DNA from: an uncultured Lachnospiraceae bacterium
Lineage (GTDB): Bacteria > Bacillota > Clostridia > Lachnospirales > Lachnospiraceae
Assembly: GCA_902779355.1 (NCBI GenBank)
Contig: CACZBF010000003.1
Coordinates: 124,001-188,000 of the forward strand
Length of the DNA: 64,000 nt
Direction of reading: 5' to 3'
In this document: positions 53,401 to 62,737 of the stretch, one piece after another
Numbering within the stretch: the stretch's first letter is position 1
Layout: every line of letters starts with the position of its first letter
The notes under the pieces: model-generated
The model's input: the letters and a program-made list of their open reading frames with translations, nothing else
Databases searched by the model: none
Told to the model about the DNA's origin: nothing
Made by a program: the position numbers and the translations under genes

Positions 53401-54273
53401 ATGACGTATTCTGAATTTACAGATGCGCTGCTTTCGTTCGTGCGTGTTTCGCTGCCGGAGGAATGCAGTGCTGCATTGCATACTGTGATCAAAAATAATG
53501 ACACGAGACTTACTGGCCTTACGATCACGGAAACAGGCCGCAACATTTCGCCGACGATCTATCTCGATCATTACTATCAAAAATACTGTGAGGGTACGGA
53601 TCTGAACCTCATTGTCGATGAGATCATCCGCACATACAAAGAGTATCGACCGACAGAGGATTTTGATATGAGCTTCTTTACAGACTATGAGAAAGTAAAG
53701 AGCCGGATCGTATACAAACTTGTGAACCGCATCAGAAATAAGGAGCTTCTGCAGGATGTACCGTATGTCCCATATCTTGATCTGGCGGTTGTGTTCTGCT
53801 GCCTTCTGAAAGATAACAAAAGCGGCAGTGCAACCGTACTGATCAGGCAGAAGCATATGGAACACTGGAATGTAACGACTGAGGATCTGTTTGCGATCGC
53901 AAAGGAAAATTCACCGCGTCTGTTGTCTTACGAGTTGGAGGACATGAACACGCTGATGAAAAAAATCTGCGGAGAAGATGCATTGGAGACCGGTCAGATG
54001 TATGTGCTTTCAAACCGGCAACGCCTTTTCGGCGCGAGCTGCATCCTGGATGAGGCGCTGCTGGAGAAGATCGCAAATGATCAGCATTCCGGTTTCTATG
54101 TCCTGCCCAGCAGTATACACGAGGTGATCTTGCTGCCGCGAAAGACACCGGACACCTCAGAGGCTCTGACGAAGATGGTGCAGGAGATCAACGAGGCTCA
54201 TCTTTCATCGGATGAAGTACTGTCGGATCATGTTTATTATTACGATTTCAACACAAAGAAACTTTGCGTCTAA
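53401..54273 (+). CDS. DUF5688 family protein
   Basis: A 290-residue soluble protein resembling the DUF5688 family of clostridia, particularly Lachnospiraceae. Visible stretches are TYSEFTDALLSFVRVSLPEE, PTIYLDHYYQKYCEGTDLNL, LQDVPYVPYLDLAVVFCCLL and the late GFYVLPSSIHEVILLP. No known catalytic motif. These proteins often occur in multiple copies per genome; function unknown. AAGGAG lies before ATG 53401; the 17-codon in-frame extension lacks a site. Own promoter and terminator. Confidence 0.85.
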   Translation: MTYSEFTDALLSFVRVSLPEECSAALHTVIKNNDTRLTGLTITETGRNISPTIYLDHYYQKYCEGTDLNLIVDEIIRTYKEYRPTEDFDMSFFTDYEKVKSRIVYKLVNRIRNKELLQDVPYVPYLDLAVVFCCLLKDNKSGSATVLIRQKHMEHWNVTTEDLFAIAKENSPRLLSYELEDMNTLMKKICGEDALETGQMYVLSNRQRLFGASCILDEALLEKIANDQHSGFYVLPSSIHEVILLPRKTPDTSEALTKMVQEINEAHLSSDEVLSDHVYYYDFNTKKLCV

Positions 54274-54288
54274 ATCAGGTTCAAAAAG

Positions 54289-54320
54289 ATAAGCACCCGT
54301 TCATGGGTGCTTATTTTTTT
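54289..54320 (+). terminator. Rho-independent terminator
   Basis: AAGCACCC and GGGTGCTT form a perfect 8-bp stem with a six-base loop followed by ATTTTTTT. Ends the DUF5688 gene. Confidence 0.88.
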
Positions 54321-54346
54321 CGAAGAGTTCAGGAGATAAATTTTCA

Positions 54347-54355
54347 TGGTATAAT
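54347..54355 (+). promoter_or_regulatory. Extended -10 promoter directly before a start codon
   Basis: TGGTATAAT, perfect extended -10, ending seven bases before the next ATG (54363). The transcript should start at or one base before that ATG, so it is probably leaderless. Confidence 0.6.
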
Positions 54356-54362
54356 TACATTT

Positions 54363-55301
54363 ATGAAGAATCATTTTACACGATGGAACTTTACCTGCTC
54401 GTATACAGGCATTACGATCGTCGGTGTCGGTATCTTTGCCTTATGTTTCCTGATCTACCTGAACGTTTGTCAGATACCGCAAAAACCACTTACGGAATCT
54501 GTCATGCGTGGCTATCCGGCTTGGTTTTTGACCCTGATGATGCCATTACTCATAATCATGACAGCCTTTCTGATCATATGCAACGCCACGATGTTCGCAC
54601 GTGAACGTTTCCGTCCACGGCACTTGCTCGGCTCGATCTTTGGGGTCGTAGGTATCGTCGGGACTCTTCTTTTTCGCAAGAATCTCTTCACAGCGCTGGT
54701 CGGTTGTTACTATGAATGCATTTTTTTCGGGACGGTCATACTCAATTATGTGGCGGCGTTACATCGACCGGCATTTGATAATGATTATCTGATCATTCTG
54801 GGATGTTACATCGGAAATAAAGGCAAGCTCCTTCCGCTGCTTCGTTCCCGGGTCAACAAAGCGATGCGATTCGCATGGGAACAGGAAATCGCAACAGGAA
54901 AGTCGGTTTGCTTTGTGCCAAGTGGTGGACAAGGCGCAGATGAAGTCATTAGTGAGGGATCTGCCATCGCGTTGTATCTGATGTCTCACAGCGCGGAAGA
55001 ATATGAGATCATCACAGAAAAGACATCCAGAAACACCCGCGAAAACTTTGTTTATTCAAAGGAACTGATCGATGAACAGAAGCAAAACGCCAAAGTGACT
55101 TTTATTACATCAAACTATCATGTCTTGAGAAGCGGTATGCTTGCAAGGAAAGCAGGGTTACTCGCAGAAGGGCTTGGCAGCGATACCAAATGGTATTATT
55201 GGCCAAACGCTTTTATCCGCGAGTTTGTTGCCATCCTCGTGATGCATAAGATCCCGCAGTTCATTGCGTTAGGTATCTTCTTTTTGGTATCGTTTCTGTG
55301 A
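54363..55301 (+). CDS. YdcF/DUF218-family membrane protein
   Basis: A 312-residue protein with four or five N-terminal membrane helices (residues about 14-135) and a DUF218/YdcF domain: YLIILGCYIGNKGKLLPLLR, SGGQGADEVISEGSAIALYL, EKTSRNTRENFVYSKELI and FITSNYHVLRSGMLARKAG. The YdcF fold resembles Rossmann-like proteins; roles in envelope polysaccharide processing have been proposed. A final helix closes the chain. The start is 54363: the longer frame crosses the terminator and promoter, and there is no ribosome site. Confidence 0.88.
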   Translation: MKNHFTRWNFTCSYTGITIVGVGIFALCFLIYLNVCQIPQKPLTESVMRGYPAWFLTLMMPLLIIMTAFLIICNATMFARERFRPRHLLGSIFGVVGIVGTLLFRKNLFTALVGCYYECIFFGTVILNYVAALHRPAFDNDYLIILGCYIGNKGKLLPLLRSRVNKAMRFAWEQEIATGKSVCFVPSGGQGADEVISEGSAIALYLMSHSAEEYEIITEKTSRNTRENFVYSKELIDEQKQNAKVTFITSNYHVLRSGMLARKAGLLAEGLGSDTKWYYWPNAFIREFVAILVMHKIPQFIALGIFFLVSFL

Positions 55302-55350
55302 TCGCAGACCAGCGATCCATGGAAAAGATTTTGAAACATGAAAAAAAAGA

Positions 55351-55379
55351 TTGCAAAAGCAGATGCTTTCTCCTATAAT
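55351..55379 (+). promoter_or_regulatory. Promoter of tRNA-Thr
   Basis: TTGCAA, 17 bases, TATAAT; expected start near 55386, 12 bases before the mature tRNA. Confidence 0.75.
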
Positions 55380-55397
55380 GAATAAGCACTGTGTTTT

Positions 55398-55470
<73 letters not shown>

Positions 55471-55479
55471 GACTGGATG

Positions 55480-55524
55480 ACGCCGGAAGCTGAGAAGACA
55501 GCTTTCGGCGTTCGTTTATTTTCA
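55480..55524 (+). terminator. Rho-independent terminator after tRNA-Thr
   Basis: ACGCCGGAAGCTG and CAGCTTTCGGCGT form a 13-bp stem with one G-U pair and a six-base loop, followed by TCGTTTATTTTC. The downstream gene may depend on read-through. Confidence 0.8.
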
Positions 55525-55535
55525 GGAGGTTACTT

Positions 55536-55862
55536 ATGAAGCAGTTGGGAAAAGCTGAGATCGCACTCATTCTTTATGTCATTTTTGCGGTGGTCGTTTT
55601 TGTGATCAGTGCATTTGCCCTGAAAGTACCGATCGTGACAGTCGCGTTTATCGTACTGATCCAGGCCGGGCTTGCTGTTTGCATGCATAAAGCCCCGTTA
55701 TGGCTGCATGTGGTTGTGATCGCCGCAGAGCTTGCGCTTGGCATTTTTACGAAGAACGTCATCCTCATGATCCTTGCGGCACTTCTTTATTTCGCTGGGG
55801 TTGTCGTGCTCAGCTTCTGGTTCCGCGGCAACACGAGAAGAGAGAAGCGGGTGACGGAATAA
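55536..55862 (+). CDS. Small multi-span membrane protein
   Basis: A 108-residue very hydrophobic protein with three or four membrane helices (LILYVIFAVVVFVISAFA, VTVAFIVLIQAGLAV, LHVVVIAAELALGIF, LMILAALLYFAGVVVLSFW) and a basic tail. CAGGAGG precedes the ATG. No known family recognised. It lies 12 bases before queH and could be co-transcribed with it; no functional inference beyond the membrane location. Confidence 0.7.
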   Translation: MKQLGKAEIALILYVIFAVVVFVISAFALKVPIVTVAFIVLIQAGLAVCMHKAPLWLHVVVIAAELALGIFTKNVILMILAALLYFAGVVVLSFWFRGNTRREKRVTE

Positions 55863-55874
55863 TCCCGGATCGCA

Positions 55875-56504
55875 ATGGAAAAACGAAATTACGAATTGGA
55901 AATGGAGCGGATGATCGCGCGTCTTTCTGAGGAAGGACGCGTGCCGACGCTGTTTTTGCATAGCTGCTGCGCACCCTGCAGCAGCTATGTGCTGGAACGT
56001 CTTTCGGAATTCTTTCGAATTACAGTCTTTTACTACAATCCCAATCTTTATCCCGATGAAGAATATACGCATCGTGCAAAAGAACAGCAGGCTTTTCTGA
56101 AAAAGTTTCCGGCAAAGCATCCGATTTCCTTTTTAGAGGGTGTATTTGATAAAGAACGCTTTTTGGAAGCGGTGCGCGGCATGGAAGATCTCCCGGAAGG
56201 CGGAGAACGCTGCAGTGTCTGTTACCGGTTGCGGCTTGAAGAAACTGCAAAGCAGGCAAAGGAGGGCGGATTTGAGTTTTTTGCAACGACACTTTCCGTC
56301 AGTCCGAAAAAAGATGCGCTGCGGCTGAATACGATCGGGGAACAACTTGCGGATATTTACGGCGTGGCCTATCTGACAAGTGACTTTAAGAAAAAAAACG
56401 GATATCTCAGGTCGTGTGAGCTTTCAAAGGAATATGGGATGTACCGGCAGGATTATTGCGGATGTGCGTTTTCTTATCGGGAAAGACATCCGTCAGAGGA
56501 ATGA
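55875..56504 (+). CDS. queH: Epoxyqueuosine reductase QueH
   Basis: A 209-residue QueH (DUF208) protein. Conserved cysteines: LHSCCAPCSSYVLERL, ERCSVCYRLRLEETAK and the late YRQDYCGCAFSYR, with YYNPNLYPDEEYTHRAKEQ and TTLSVSPKKDALRLN. It carries out the last step of tRNA queuosine synthesis, replacing QueG in many anaerobes. Other que genes are not in the window, so it may act on salvaged precursor. No strong ribosome site is seen before this ATG. Confidence 0.92.
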   Translation: MEKRNYELEMERMIARLSEEGRVPTLFLHSCCAPCSSYVLERLSEFFRITVFYYNPNLYPDEEYTHRAKEQQAFLKKFPAKHPISFLEGVFDKERFLEAVRGMEDLPEGGERCSVCYRLRLEETAKQAKEGGFEFFATTLSVSPKKDALRLNTIGEQLADIYGVAYLTSDFKKKNGYLRSCELSKEYGMYRQDYCGCAFSYRERHPSEE

Positions 56505-56516
56505 TAGGAGGACAGT

Positions 56517-57908
56517 ATGGCAACATTATGGGGCGGACGGTTTGAAAAAGAAACAGAGCAGGCGGTGTATGATTTCAACGCATCGATCCGTTTTGACAAA
56601 CGTCTCTTAAAGGAAGATATCGAGGGCAGCATTGTCCATGTACGGATGCTCGGAAAACAGGGGATTTTGACGCCGGAAGAATCGGATCAGATCGAGGATG
56701 CGCTTCGGACGATCCGGGAGGAAGTGGCTGACGGGCGTCTTATGGTGTCCGAGACCTATGAAGACGTACACAGCTTTGTGGAGGCGACTCTGATCGAGCG
56801 GATCGGGGATACCGGAAAGAAGCTGCACACCGGGAGAAGCAGGAATGATCAGGTTGCGCTCGATATGCGGCTGTATACGAGAAATCACGTGGATGAGACT
56901 ATAGAGCACCTTTATGAACTATTGCAAACGCTGCTTTCTCTGATGGAGGCACACCAGGACACGATCATGCCGGGCTTCACGCATCTGCAAAAAGCCCAGC
57001 CGACTACACTTGCACATCATCTGGGCGCCTATTTTGAAATGTTTCGGAGAGACCGGGAACGCCTTGGAGACATCCGCGTACGTATGAATGTCTGCCCGCT
57101 GGGATCGGGGGCACTTGCCGGGACAACCTATCCTTTGGATCGCGCCTTTACAGCAAAGGAACTGGGATTCACGGAAGCCTCCAGAAACAGTATGGACGGG
57201 GTGTCTGACCGGGATTATCTGATCGAATATCTCTCGGCGCTTTCTATTTTGATGATGCATCTGTCACGGTTTTCCGAAGAGATCATCATTTGGAATTCCA
57301 ACGAGTACCGTTTTGTAGAGTTAGACGATGCCTACAGCACCGGAAGCTCCATCATGCCGCAAAAGAAAAACCCGGATATTGCAGAGCTGGTAAGAGGAAA
57401 AACCGGACGCGTCTATGGCGCACTGATGTCCTTGCTGACTACGATGAAGGGGCTGCCACTTGCGTATAACAAAGATATGCAGGAGGACAAAGAACTTGCC
57501 TTTGATGCGATGGACACGGCAAGAGACTGCCTCGTGTTGTTTGGCGGCATGCTTTCGACTACAACGTTCCAAAAGGATGTGATGTGTCGCAGCGCAAGTA
57601 AGGGCTTTACGAATGCGACCGATGCGGCAGACTATCTTGTGAAAAAAGGGGTACCGTTCCGAGATGCGCATGGGATCATCGGCAGACTGGTCCTTTATTG
57701 CATGGAAAAAGACTGCGCGATCGACGATCTCTCCATTCAAGAGCTGCAGCGGTTTTCCGAAGCATTTGAAGACGATGTCTATGAAGCGATCTCTATGGAA
57801 ACCTGTGTGAACGAACGCTTGACGCAGGGCGCTCCGGGGAAGGGCGCAATGGAGCAGGAGATCCGGTTTTGTAAAGAATATCTTGCAAAAACAAACCGAA
57901 ACGAGTAA
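56517..57908 (+). CDS. argH: Argininosuccinate lyase
   Basis: A 463-residue fumarase/aspartase-superfamily enzyme, full length: MATLWGGRFEKETEQAVYDF, HTGRSRNDQVALDMRLYTRN, and the superfamily signature GSSIMPQKKNPD. It splits argininosuccinate into arginine and fumarate. TAGGAGG precedes the ATG. argG is not adjacent; it is followed by asd after 28 bases. Confidence 0.97.
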   Translation: MATLWGGRFEKETEQAVYDFNASIRFDKRLLKEDIEGSIVHVRMLGKQGILTPEESDQIEDALRTIREEVADGRLMVSETYEDVHSFVEATLIERIGDTGKKLHTGRSRNDQVALDMRLYTRNHVDETIEHLYELLQTLLSLMEAHQDTIMPGFTHLQKAQPTTLAHHLGAYFEMFRRDRERLGDIRVRMNVCPLGSGALAGTTYPLDRAFTAKELGFTEASRNSMDGVSDRDYLIEYLSALSILMMHLSRFSEEIIIWNSNEYRFVELDDAYSTGSSIMPQKKNPDIAELVRGKTGRVYGALMSLLTTMKGLPLAYNKDMQEDKELAFDAMDTARDCLVLFGGMLSTTTFQKDVMCRSASKGFTNATDAADYLVKKGVPFRDAHGIIGRLVLYCMEKDCAIDDLSIQELQRFSEAFEDDVYEAISMETCVNERLTQGAPGKGAMEQEIRFCKEYLAKTNRNE

Positions 57909-57936
57909 AATCATGTGAAAATCTAAGGAAAGGCAG

Positions 57937-59031
57937 ATGATTCGTATGGAAAAGAAACTCAAGGTTGCAGTACTCGGCGGAACCGGCATGGTCGGACAGC
58001 GGTTTATCTCTCTGTTGGAAAACCATCCGTGGTTTACCGTGACTACCATTGCGGCAAGCCCGAGGAGCGCAGGGAAAACCTATGAGGAAGCCGTGGCGGG
58101 ACGTTGGAAAATGGATACACCGATGCCGGAAGCGGTCAAGAATCTTGTTGTGAAGAATGTGAACGAAGTAGAAGCTGTTTCTGCGGACGTTGATTTTACG
58201 TTCAGTGCAGTCGATATGAGCAAGGATGAGATCCGTGCTATCGAGGAAGCTTATGCCAAGGCGGAGACGCCTGTTGTTTCCAATAACAGCGCACATCGCT
58301 GGACGCCGGATGTTCCGATGGTTGTGCCGGAACTGAATCCGCAGCATTTTGATATCATCCCGGATCAGAGAAAACGGCTCGGGACGAAAAACGGCTTTAT
58401 CGCAGTGAAACCGAACTGCTCGATCCAGTCCTATACGCCGGCGCTGACTGCGTGGATGGATTTTGAACCGTACGAAGTTGTTGCGACGACCTATCAGGCG
58501 ATCTCCGGTGCAGGCAAGGTCTTCAAAGACTGGCCTGAGATGGAGGGCAATATCATTCCGTTTATCAACGGAGAAGAGGAGAAGTCGGAGAAAGAGCCTT
58601 TGCGGATCTGGGGACACATCGAAAACGGAGTCATTGTGGCTGCCGAGTCTCCCAAGATCACGGTACAGTGTATCCGCGTGCCGATCTTAAACGGTCATAC
58701 AGCAGCGGCTTTCGTAAAATTCCGCAAAAAAGCCTCCAAAGAGGAATTGATCGACGCGCTCAAAAACTTCAGCGGCGAGCCCCAAAAGCTGGCACTTCCG
58801 AGCGCACCGAAGCAGTTTATCCAATATCTGACAGAGGACGATCGCCCGCAGGTAACGAAAGACGTGGATTACGAGCGCGGCATGGGCATTTCTATCGGCC
58901 GCTTAAGAGAAGATACGATCTATGATTGGAAATTCGTCGGTCTTTCCCACAACACACTTCGTGGTGCTGCAGGTGGAGCTGTACTTTCTGCAGAGCTTCT
59001 CAAAGCGAAGGGGTATCTGACTGCAAAATAG
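57937..59031 (+). CDS. asd: Aspartate-semialdehyde dehydrogenase
   Basis: A 364-residue enzyme of the yeast/archaeal-like Asd type common in clostridia: nucleotide loop VAVLGGTGMVGQRFI, the catalytic cysteine in VKPNCSIQSYTPALT, YQAISGAGK and IRVPILNGHTAAAFV. It reduces aspartyl phosphate to the semialdehyde for lysine, threonine and methionine. AAGGAAAGG fits the ATG at 57937; ATG 57946 is an alternative. Confidence 0.95.
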   Translation: MIRMEKKLKVAVLGGTGMVGQRFISLLENHPWFTVTTIAASPRSAGKTYEEAVAGRWKMDTPMPEAVKNLVVKNVNEVEAVSADVDFTFSAVDMSKDEIRAIEEAYAKAETPVVSNNSAHRWTPDVPMVVPELNPQHFDIIPDQRKRLGTKNGFIAVKPNCSIQSYTPALTAWMDFEPYEVVATTYQAISGAGKVFKDWPEMEGNIIPFINGEEEKSEKEPLRIWGHIENGVIVAAESPKITVQCIRVPILNGHTAAAFVKFRKKASKEELIDALKNFSGEPQKLALPSAPKQFIQYLTEDDRPQVTKDVDYERGMGISIGRLREDTIYDWKFVGLSHNTLRGAAGGAVLSAELLKAKGYLTAK

Positions 59032-59070
59032 ATAATTTGTGTTCCTCAAAAGCTGATTCTACAATATCTA

Positions 59071-59096
59071 GAAGCGCCGTATTTACGGCGCTTTTC
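59071..59096 (+). terminator. Rho-independent terminator after asd
   Basis: AAGCGCCGT and ACGGCGCTT form a perfect 9-bp stem with loop ATTT, followed by TTCATG. Short T-run but strong stem. Confidence 0.75.
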
Positions 59097-59132
59097 ATGT
59101 ATAAAAAACATTTATTTTTTTTCATTCTTTCG

Positions 59133-59161
59133 TTGAAAATGAACTTAAATTGTGATATGAT
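59133..59161 (+). promoter_or_regulatory. Promoter of ATPase-topB operon
   Basis: TTGAAA, 17 bases, TATGAT with an upstream TG (extended -10). Expected start near 59168; leader about 110 bases before the ATPase ATG. Confidence 0.75.
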
Positions 59162-59280
59162 TTCCCCAGTCGTTTCACCCGAGTGTAAGCGGGGAAGCAG
59201 GTAGATTGCGAAGGAGCAAAGAAACAAGGCGCTTTCGCATTCTTCATGTGGCGACATCAGTTAGGGGAGTTAGACAGTTT

Positions 59281-60642
59281 ATGATCACCAGAAAGACAGA
59301 GATTCAAGAGCTTGAGAAGTACTTCGAGGGAGAGGAGAATCACCTGATCCTTCTCTATGGACGTGAAGGCTCTGAAAAAGAAGATCTGCTTCGCACCTTT
59401 GCAAAAAATAAGCCGTTCTTTTATTACCGGTGTGCCAATGCTTCGGAGAAGCAGCAGAAAGAGCTGCTCGGAAAAAAGATCGAAGCCGATTATGATGTAA
59501 AGCTGCCGGAGTATACCTATGAGCATTTCTTTGATCGTATCAGAAGCGGAAATGAGAAAAAGCTGGTGCTTGTATTTGATGAGTTCCAGTATCTTGTGAA
59601 GAAGGATGAAGAGTTCCTTTCCCATTTGATCAAATTAAAGAAAAAGCAGTACTATCCCGGACCGGTGCTGATCATTCTGGCGACGTCTTCGTTGGTGTGG
59701 GTCAATAAGGATGTGCCGCTTTTGCCTAATCAGTTTGAGAAGCAGCTGGACGCAAAAGTAATGCTGCCCGACGATACGTTCTTAGATGTGGTACGTCATT
59801 TTCCGAAGTATACGACAAGTGAATCCGTGCAGATCTACGGAATTATCGGCGGTGTGCCGGAATATGTGCGCCGTTGGGACGGGACACTTTCTGTCAAAGA
59901 AAATGTCTGCAAACATATATTGTCCAAAGACGGGTTTCTTTTTGGTGCAGCGGAACGCTTTATCGCATCCGAGCTTCGTGAGCTTGCGGTCTACCAGACG
60001 ATCCTTGCATCGCTCGCATCCGGAAACAATAAGCTGAATGACCTGTTCCTTGATACCGGGTTTTCCCGCGCGAAGATCAGTGTCTATATGAAGAACCTCA
60101 TGGAGTTTGAGGTCATTGAAAAGGTCGTATCCTTTGAGACCGGCGGATGGGAGAATACCAAGAAGGGTGTTTACCGCATCAGTAATACGTTTGTCAACTT
60201 CTGGTTTCATTTTGTTTATCCGCATCTCTCCGAGCTCTATACGATCGAACCGGAGAAGTTTTATGAAAAATACATCGAACGCGAGCTGGATGCTTATCTG
60301 ACGCGCTACTTCATCGATGTATGCAGCGAGTACCTTGATCTTCTGAATCAGATCGAGAAACTCCCGATCAAGATTGCCAAAATGGGCACATGGATCGGCA
60401 AGAAAGGAAATATCGATATCATCGCGCAGAATCATGCGCGTAACAGCATTGTTTCCCTTTGCAACTGGTCCGGGACGCAGATCTCCACAAAGATGGTGGA
60501 CGAACTGCGTGAACGGATGAAGCTTGCGCATGTGTCGGCGGATTATCTGTATCTGTTCTCTGCGCGCGGATTTGACATGGATCTGAGCGCATTGGCAAAG
60601 AAGGATGATACGATCGTTCTGATCGATATGAACGAATTATAA
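59281..60642 (+). CDS. ATPase_2/DUF234-type protein with degenerate Walker A
   Basis: A 453-residue AAA-like protein: N-terminal ATPase domain, winged-helix region (NKLNDLFLDTGFSRAKISVY) and a C-terminal DUF234 nuclease-like region (IGKKGNIDIIAQNHARNSIV). Walker B LVLVFDEFQYL and sensor ILATSSLVW are normal, but the P-loop reads YGREGSEKEDLL: the Gly before the Lys and the Ser/Thr after it are both Glu. ATP hydrolysis may be lost. AGGGGAG lies before ATG 59281 at long spacing; a TTG frame from 59206 is an alternative. topB follows after one base, suggesting a DNA-related role. Confidence 0.82.
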   Translation: MITRKTEIQELEKYFEGEENHLILLYGREGSEKEDLLRTFAKNKPFFYYRCANASEKQQKELLGKKIEADYDVKLPEYTYEHFFDRIRSGNEKKLVLVFDEFQYLVKKDEEFLSHLIKLKKKQYYPGPVLIILATSSLVWVNKDVPLLPNQFEKQLDAKVMLPDDTFLDVVRHFPKYTTSESVQIYGIIGGVPEYVRRWDGTLSVKENVCKHILSKDGFLFGAAERFIASELRELAVYQTILASLASGNNKLNDLFLDTGFSRAKISVYMKNLMEFEVIEKVVSFETGGWENTKKGVYRISNTFVNFWFHFVYPHLSELYTIEPEKFYEKYIERELDAYLTRYFIDVCSEYLDLLNQIEKLPIKIAKMGTWIGKKGNIDIIAQNHARNSIVSLCNWSGTQISTKMVDELRERMKLAHVSADYLYLFSARGFDMDLSALAKKDDTIVLIDMNEL

Positions 60643-60643
60643 T

Positions 60644-62737
60644 ATGGGAAAAACGCTGATCATTACGGAAAAACCGTCTGTAGCCCGCGAGTATGCAGCA
60701 ATCTTAAAGGTGCAGGGCACGCGTAAAGGCTATATCGAAAACGATTCTTATGTCATCACCTGGTGCGTCGGACACCTGATCGAGATGAGTTACCCTGAAA
60801 AATATGATGAGAAGTACGCAAAATGGAAGATGGAAGATCTTCCATTTTTGCCTGCTACCTATCGTTATGCTGTGATTTCGAATGTGAAAGAACAGTATGA
60901 AACGGTACATGAATTGATGCATCGGGAAGATATTGAAGGAATTCTCTACGCCGGCGACTCCGGACGCGAAGGTGAGGTCATCATCCAGTTGATCCGAAAT
61001 TTCGGCGGCGTGCGGCAGGGCATGATCGAGCGCCGAGTATGGATCGATTCCTGTACCGAGGAGGAGATCCTGCGCGGGATCCGCGAAGCGAAGCCGATCG
61101 AAGCCTATGATAATCTGGCGGATGCCGGTATCATGCGCGCGATCGAAGACTATGCGATGGGCATCAATTTTTCAAGGGCACTGTCCGTGAAATACGGACG
61201 CATGATCAATCAGGAGGCACAGACCAAGAAGTATGCGGCGATCGCGATCGGGCGCGTCATGACGTGTGTTCTCGGGATGGTGGTCAGACGGGAGCGTGAA
61301 ATCCGTGCTTTTGCTGAGACAGAATTCTTCCGTGTGATCGGACAGTTTCAGAATGGAGAAAGCTTATTTTCCGGTGAGTTTAAGGCTGTGGAAGGGTCTG
61401 CCTATGAAGGCTCGCCGAAGCTCTATAAGGAAAACGGATTTCTGAAAAAAGAAGACGCCGAAGCGTTCATCAACGAACTAGCTTCGTTTCAGGAGGGCGA
61501 GATCACAGCGCTTACCAAGTCCTCAGAGAAGAAGAAACCGCCGCTCCTTTTTAATTTGGCAGAGCTCCAGGCAGAATGCAGCAAGCGGTTCAAGATCAGT
61601 CCAGAACAGACCCTGAAGACCGCACAGAACCTCTATGAAAAGAAATTCACGACCTATCCGCGTACGGATGCGCGTGTACTCACGACTGCGATCGCAAAGG
61701 AGATCGTAAAAAACCTTTCAGGGTTAAAAAATTATCCCCCGACGGCAGAATTCGTTCAGAATGTTTTAGAACAGGATCTCTATTCCAATCTGGCAAAAAC
61801 CCAATATACAGACGATAAAAAAGTCACTGATCATTACGCCATTATCCCGACGGGACAACTCGGCGGATATCCCTCTTTGACGGAATTGGAAAAAAAGGTG
61901 TATGATTTGATTGTGAGACGTTTCCTCAGCATCTTTTATCCACCCGCTGTCTATCGAAAAGCAGCGCTCACGGTAAAGGTCGGGAGCGAATCTTTCTTTA
62001 CGAATGCCAAAGTTCTGAAAGAACCGGGCTTCTTTGAAATTGCGAAACCGGAAAAAAAGACGAAAGATGCGCAATCGGATGAAAATAAAGACGCTGTCGA
62101 TCCGTCTGAGGAAGAGAAAGAGGAAAATGAAGAGACCGAAAACAATACAGCAGACTTCCTCTATTTGATCGAACATCTGAAAAAGGGGGATCATGTGGCG
62201 GTAGACGGCTTTACAATGAAGACCGGCAAGACCTCTCCGCCGAAACGATACACCTCCGGATCTATGGTGCTTGCCATGGAAAATGCAGGGCAGCTCATAG
62301 AAGACGAAGAACTGCGTGCACAGATCAAGGGTGCCGGTATCGGGACTTCCGCGACACGCGCAGGGATCATTGAGAAGCTGGTGAAGATCCGCTATCTCGA
62401 ACTGAATCCGAAGACACAGGTGCTGACGCCGGGGAAACTCGGCGAGATGATCTACGAAGTTGTTGTGATGACGCTCCCATCCATGCTGAACGCAGAGATG
62501 ACCGCGAGCTGGGAAAAAGGACTTTCCAAGGTGGAGCAGGGCGAGATCACAGCCGGCGAATACCGCGAGGTGCTTGAAAGATACGTCCGCAAATACATCG
62601 AAGATATCCGCGGAACGGACCGCAGCAGAGAGATCCTGCAGCATATCCGTGCGAATGTCAGAAGTACCCCGCAAAAGACAACCAAGACGAAAAAAGGAGT
62701 AACCGATGGAAGCAGCAAAAATAAAGAATCTATATGA
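60644..62737 (+). CDS. topB: DNA topoisomerase III
   Basis: A 697-residue type IA topoisomerase: TOPRIM start GKTLIITEKPSVAREYAAIL, YAGDSGREGEVIIQLI with the metal acids, and the active-site tyrosine in KKFTTYPRTDARVLT (about residue 340). It unlinks single strands and resolves recombination or replication intermediates. An acidic insert (DENKDAVDPSEEEKEENEET) sits near residue 490. No good ribosome site; it starts one base after the ATPase stop and overlaps the next gene by 32 bases. Confidence 0.95.
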   Translation: MGKTLIITEKPSVAREYAAILKVQGTRKGYIENDSYVITWCVGHLIEMSYPEKYDEKYAKWKMEDLPFLPATYRYAVISNVKEQYETVHELMHREDIEGILYAGDSGREGEVIIQLIRNFGGVRQGMIERRVWIDSCTEEEILRGIREAKPIEAYDNLADAGIMRAIEDYAMGINFSRALSVKYGRMINQEAQTKKYAAIAIGRVMTCVLGMVVRREREIRAFAETEFFRVIGQFQNGESLFSGEFKAVEGSAYEGSPKLYKENGFLKKEDAEAFINELASFQEGEITALTKSSEKKKPPLLFNLAELQAECSKRFKISPEQTLKTAQNLYEKKFTTYPRTDARVLTTAIAKEIVKNLSGLKNYPPTAEFVQNVLEQDLYSNLAKTQYTDDKKVTDHYAIIPTGQLGGYPSLTELEKKVYDLIVRRFLSIFYPPAVYRKAALTVKVGSESFFTNAKVLKEPGFFEIAKPEKKTKDAQSDENKDAVDPSEEEKEENEETENNTADFLYLIEHLKKGDHVAVDGFTMKTGKTSPPKRYTSGSMVLAMENAGQLIEDEELRAQIKGAGIGTSATRAGIIEKLVKIRYLELNPKTQVLTPGKLGEMIYEVVVMTLPSMLNAEMTASWEKGLSKVEQGEITAGEYREVLERYVRKYIEDIRGTDRSREILQHIRANVRSTPQKTTKTKKGVTDGSSKNKESI

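Noticed and set aside
60638..60643. TATAAT immediately before the topB ATG
   Set aside because: It falls within the last codons of the ATPase gene and has neither a TG extension nor a -35; topB is more simply co-transcribed.
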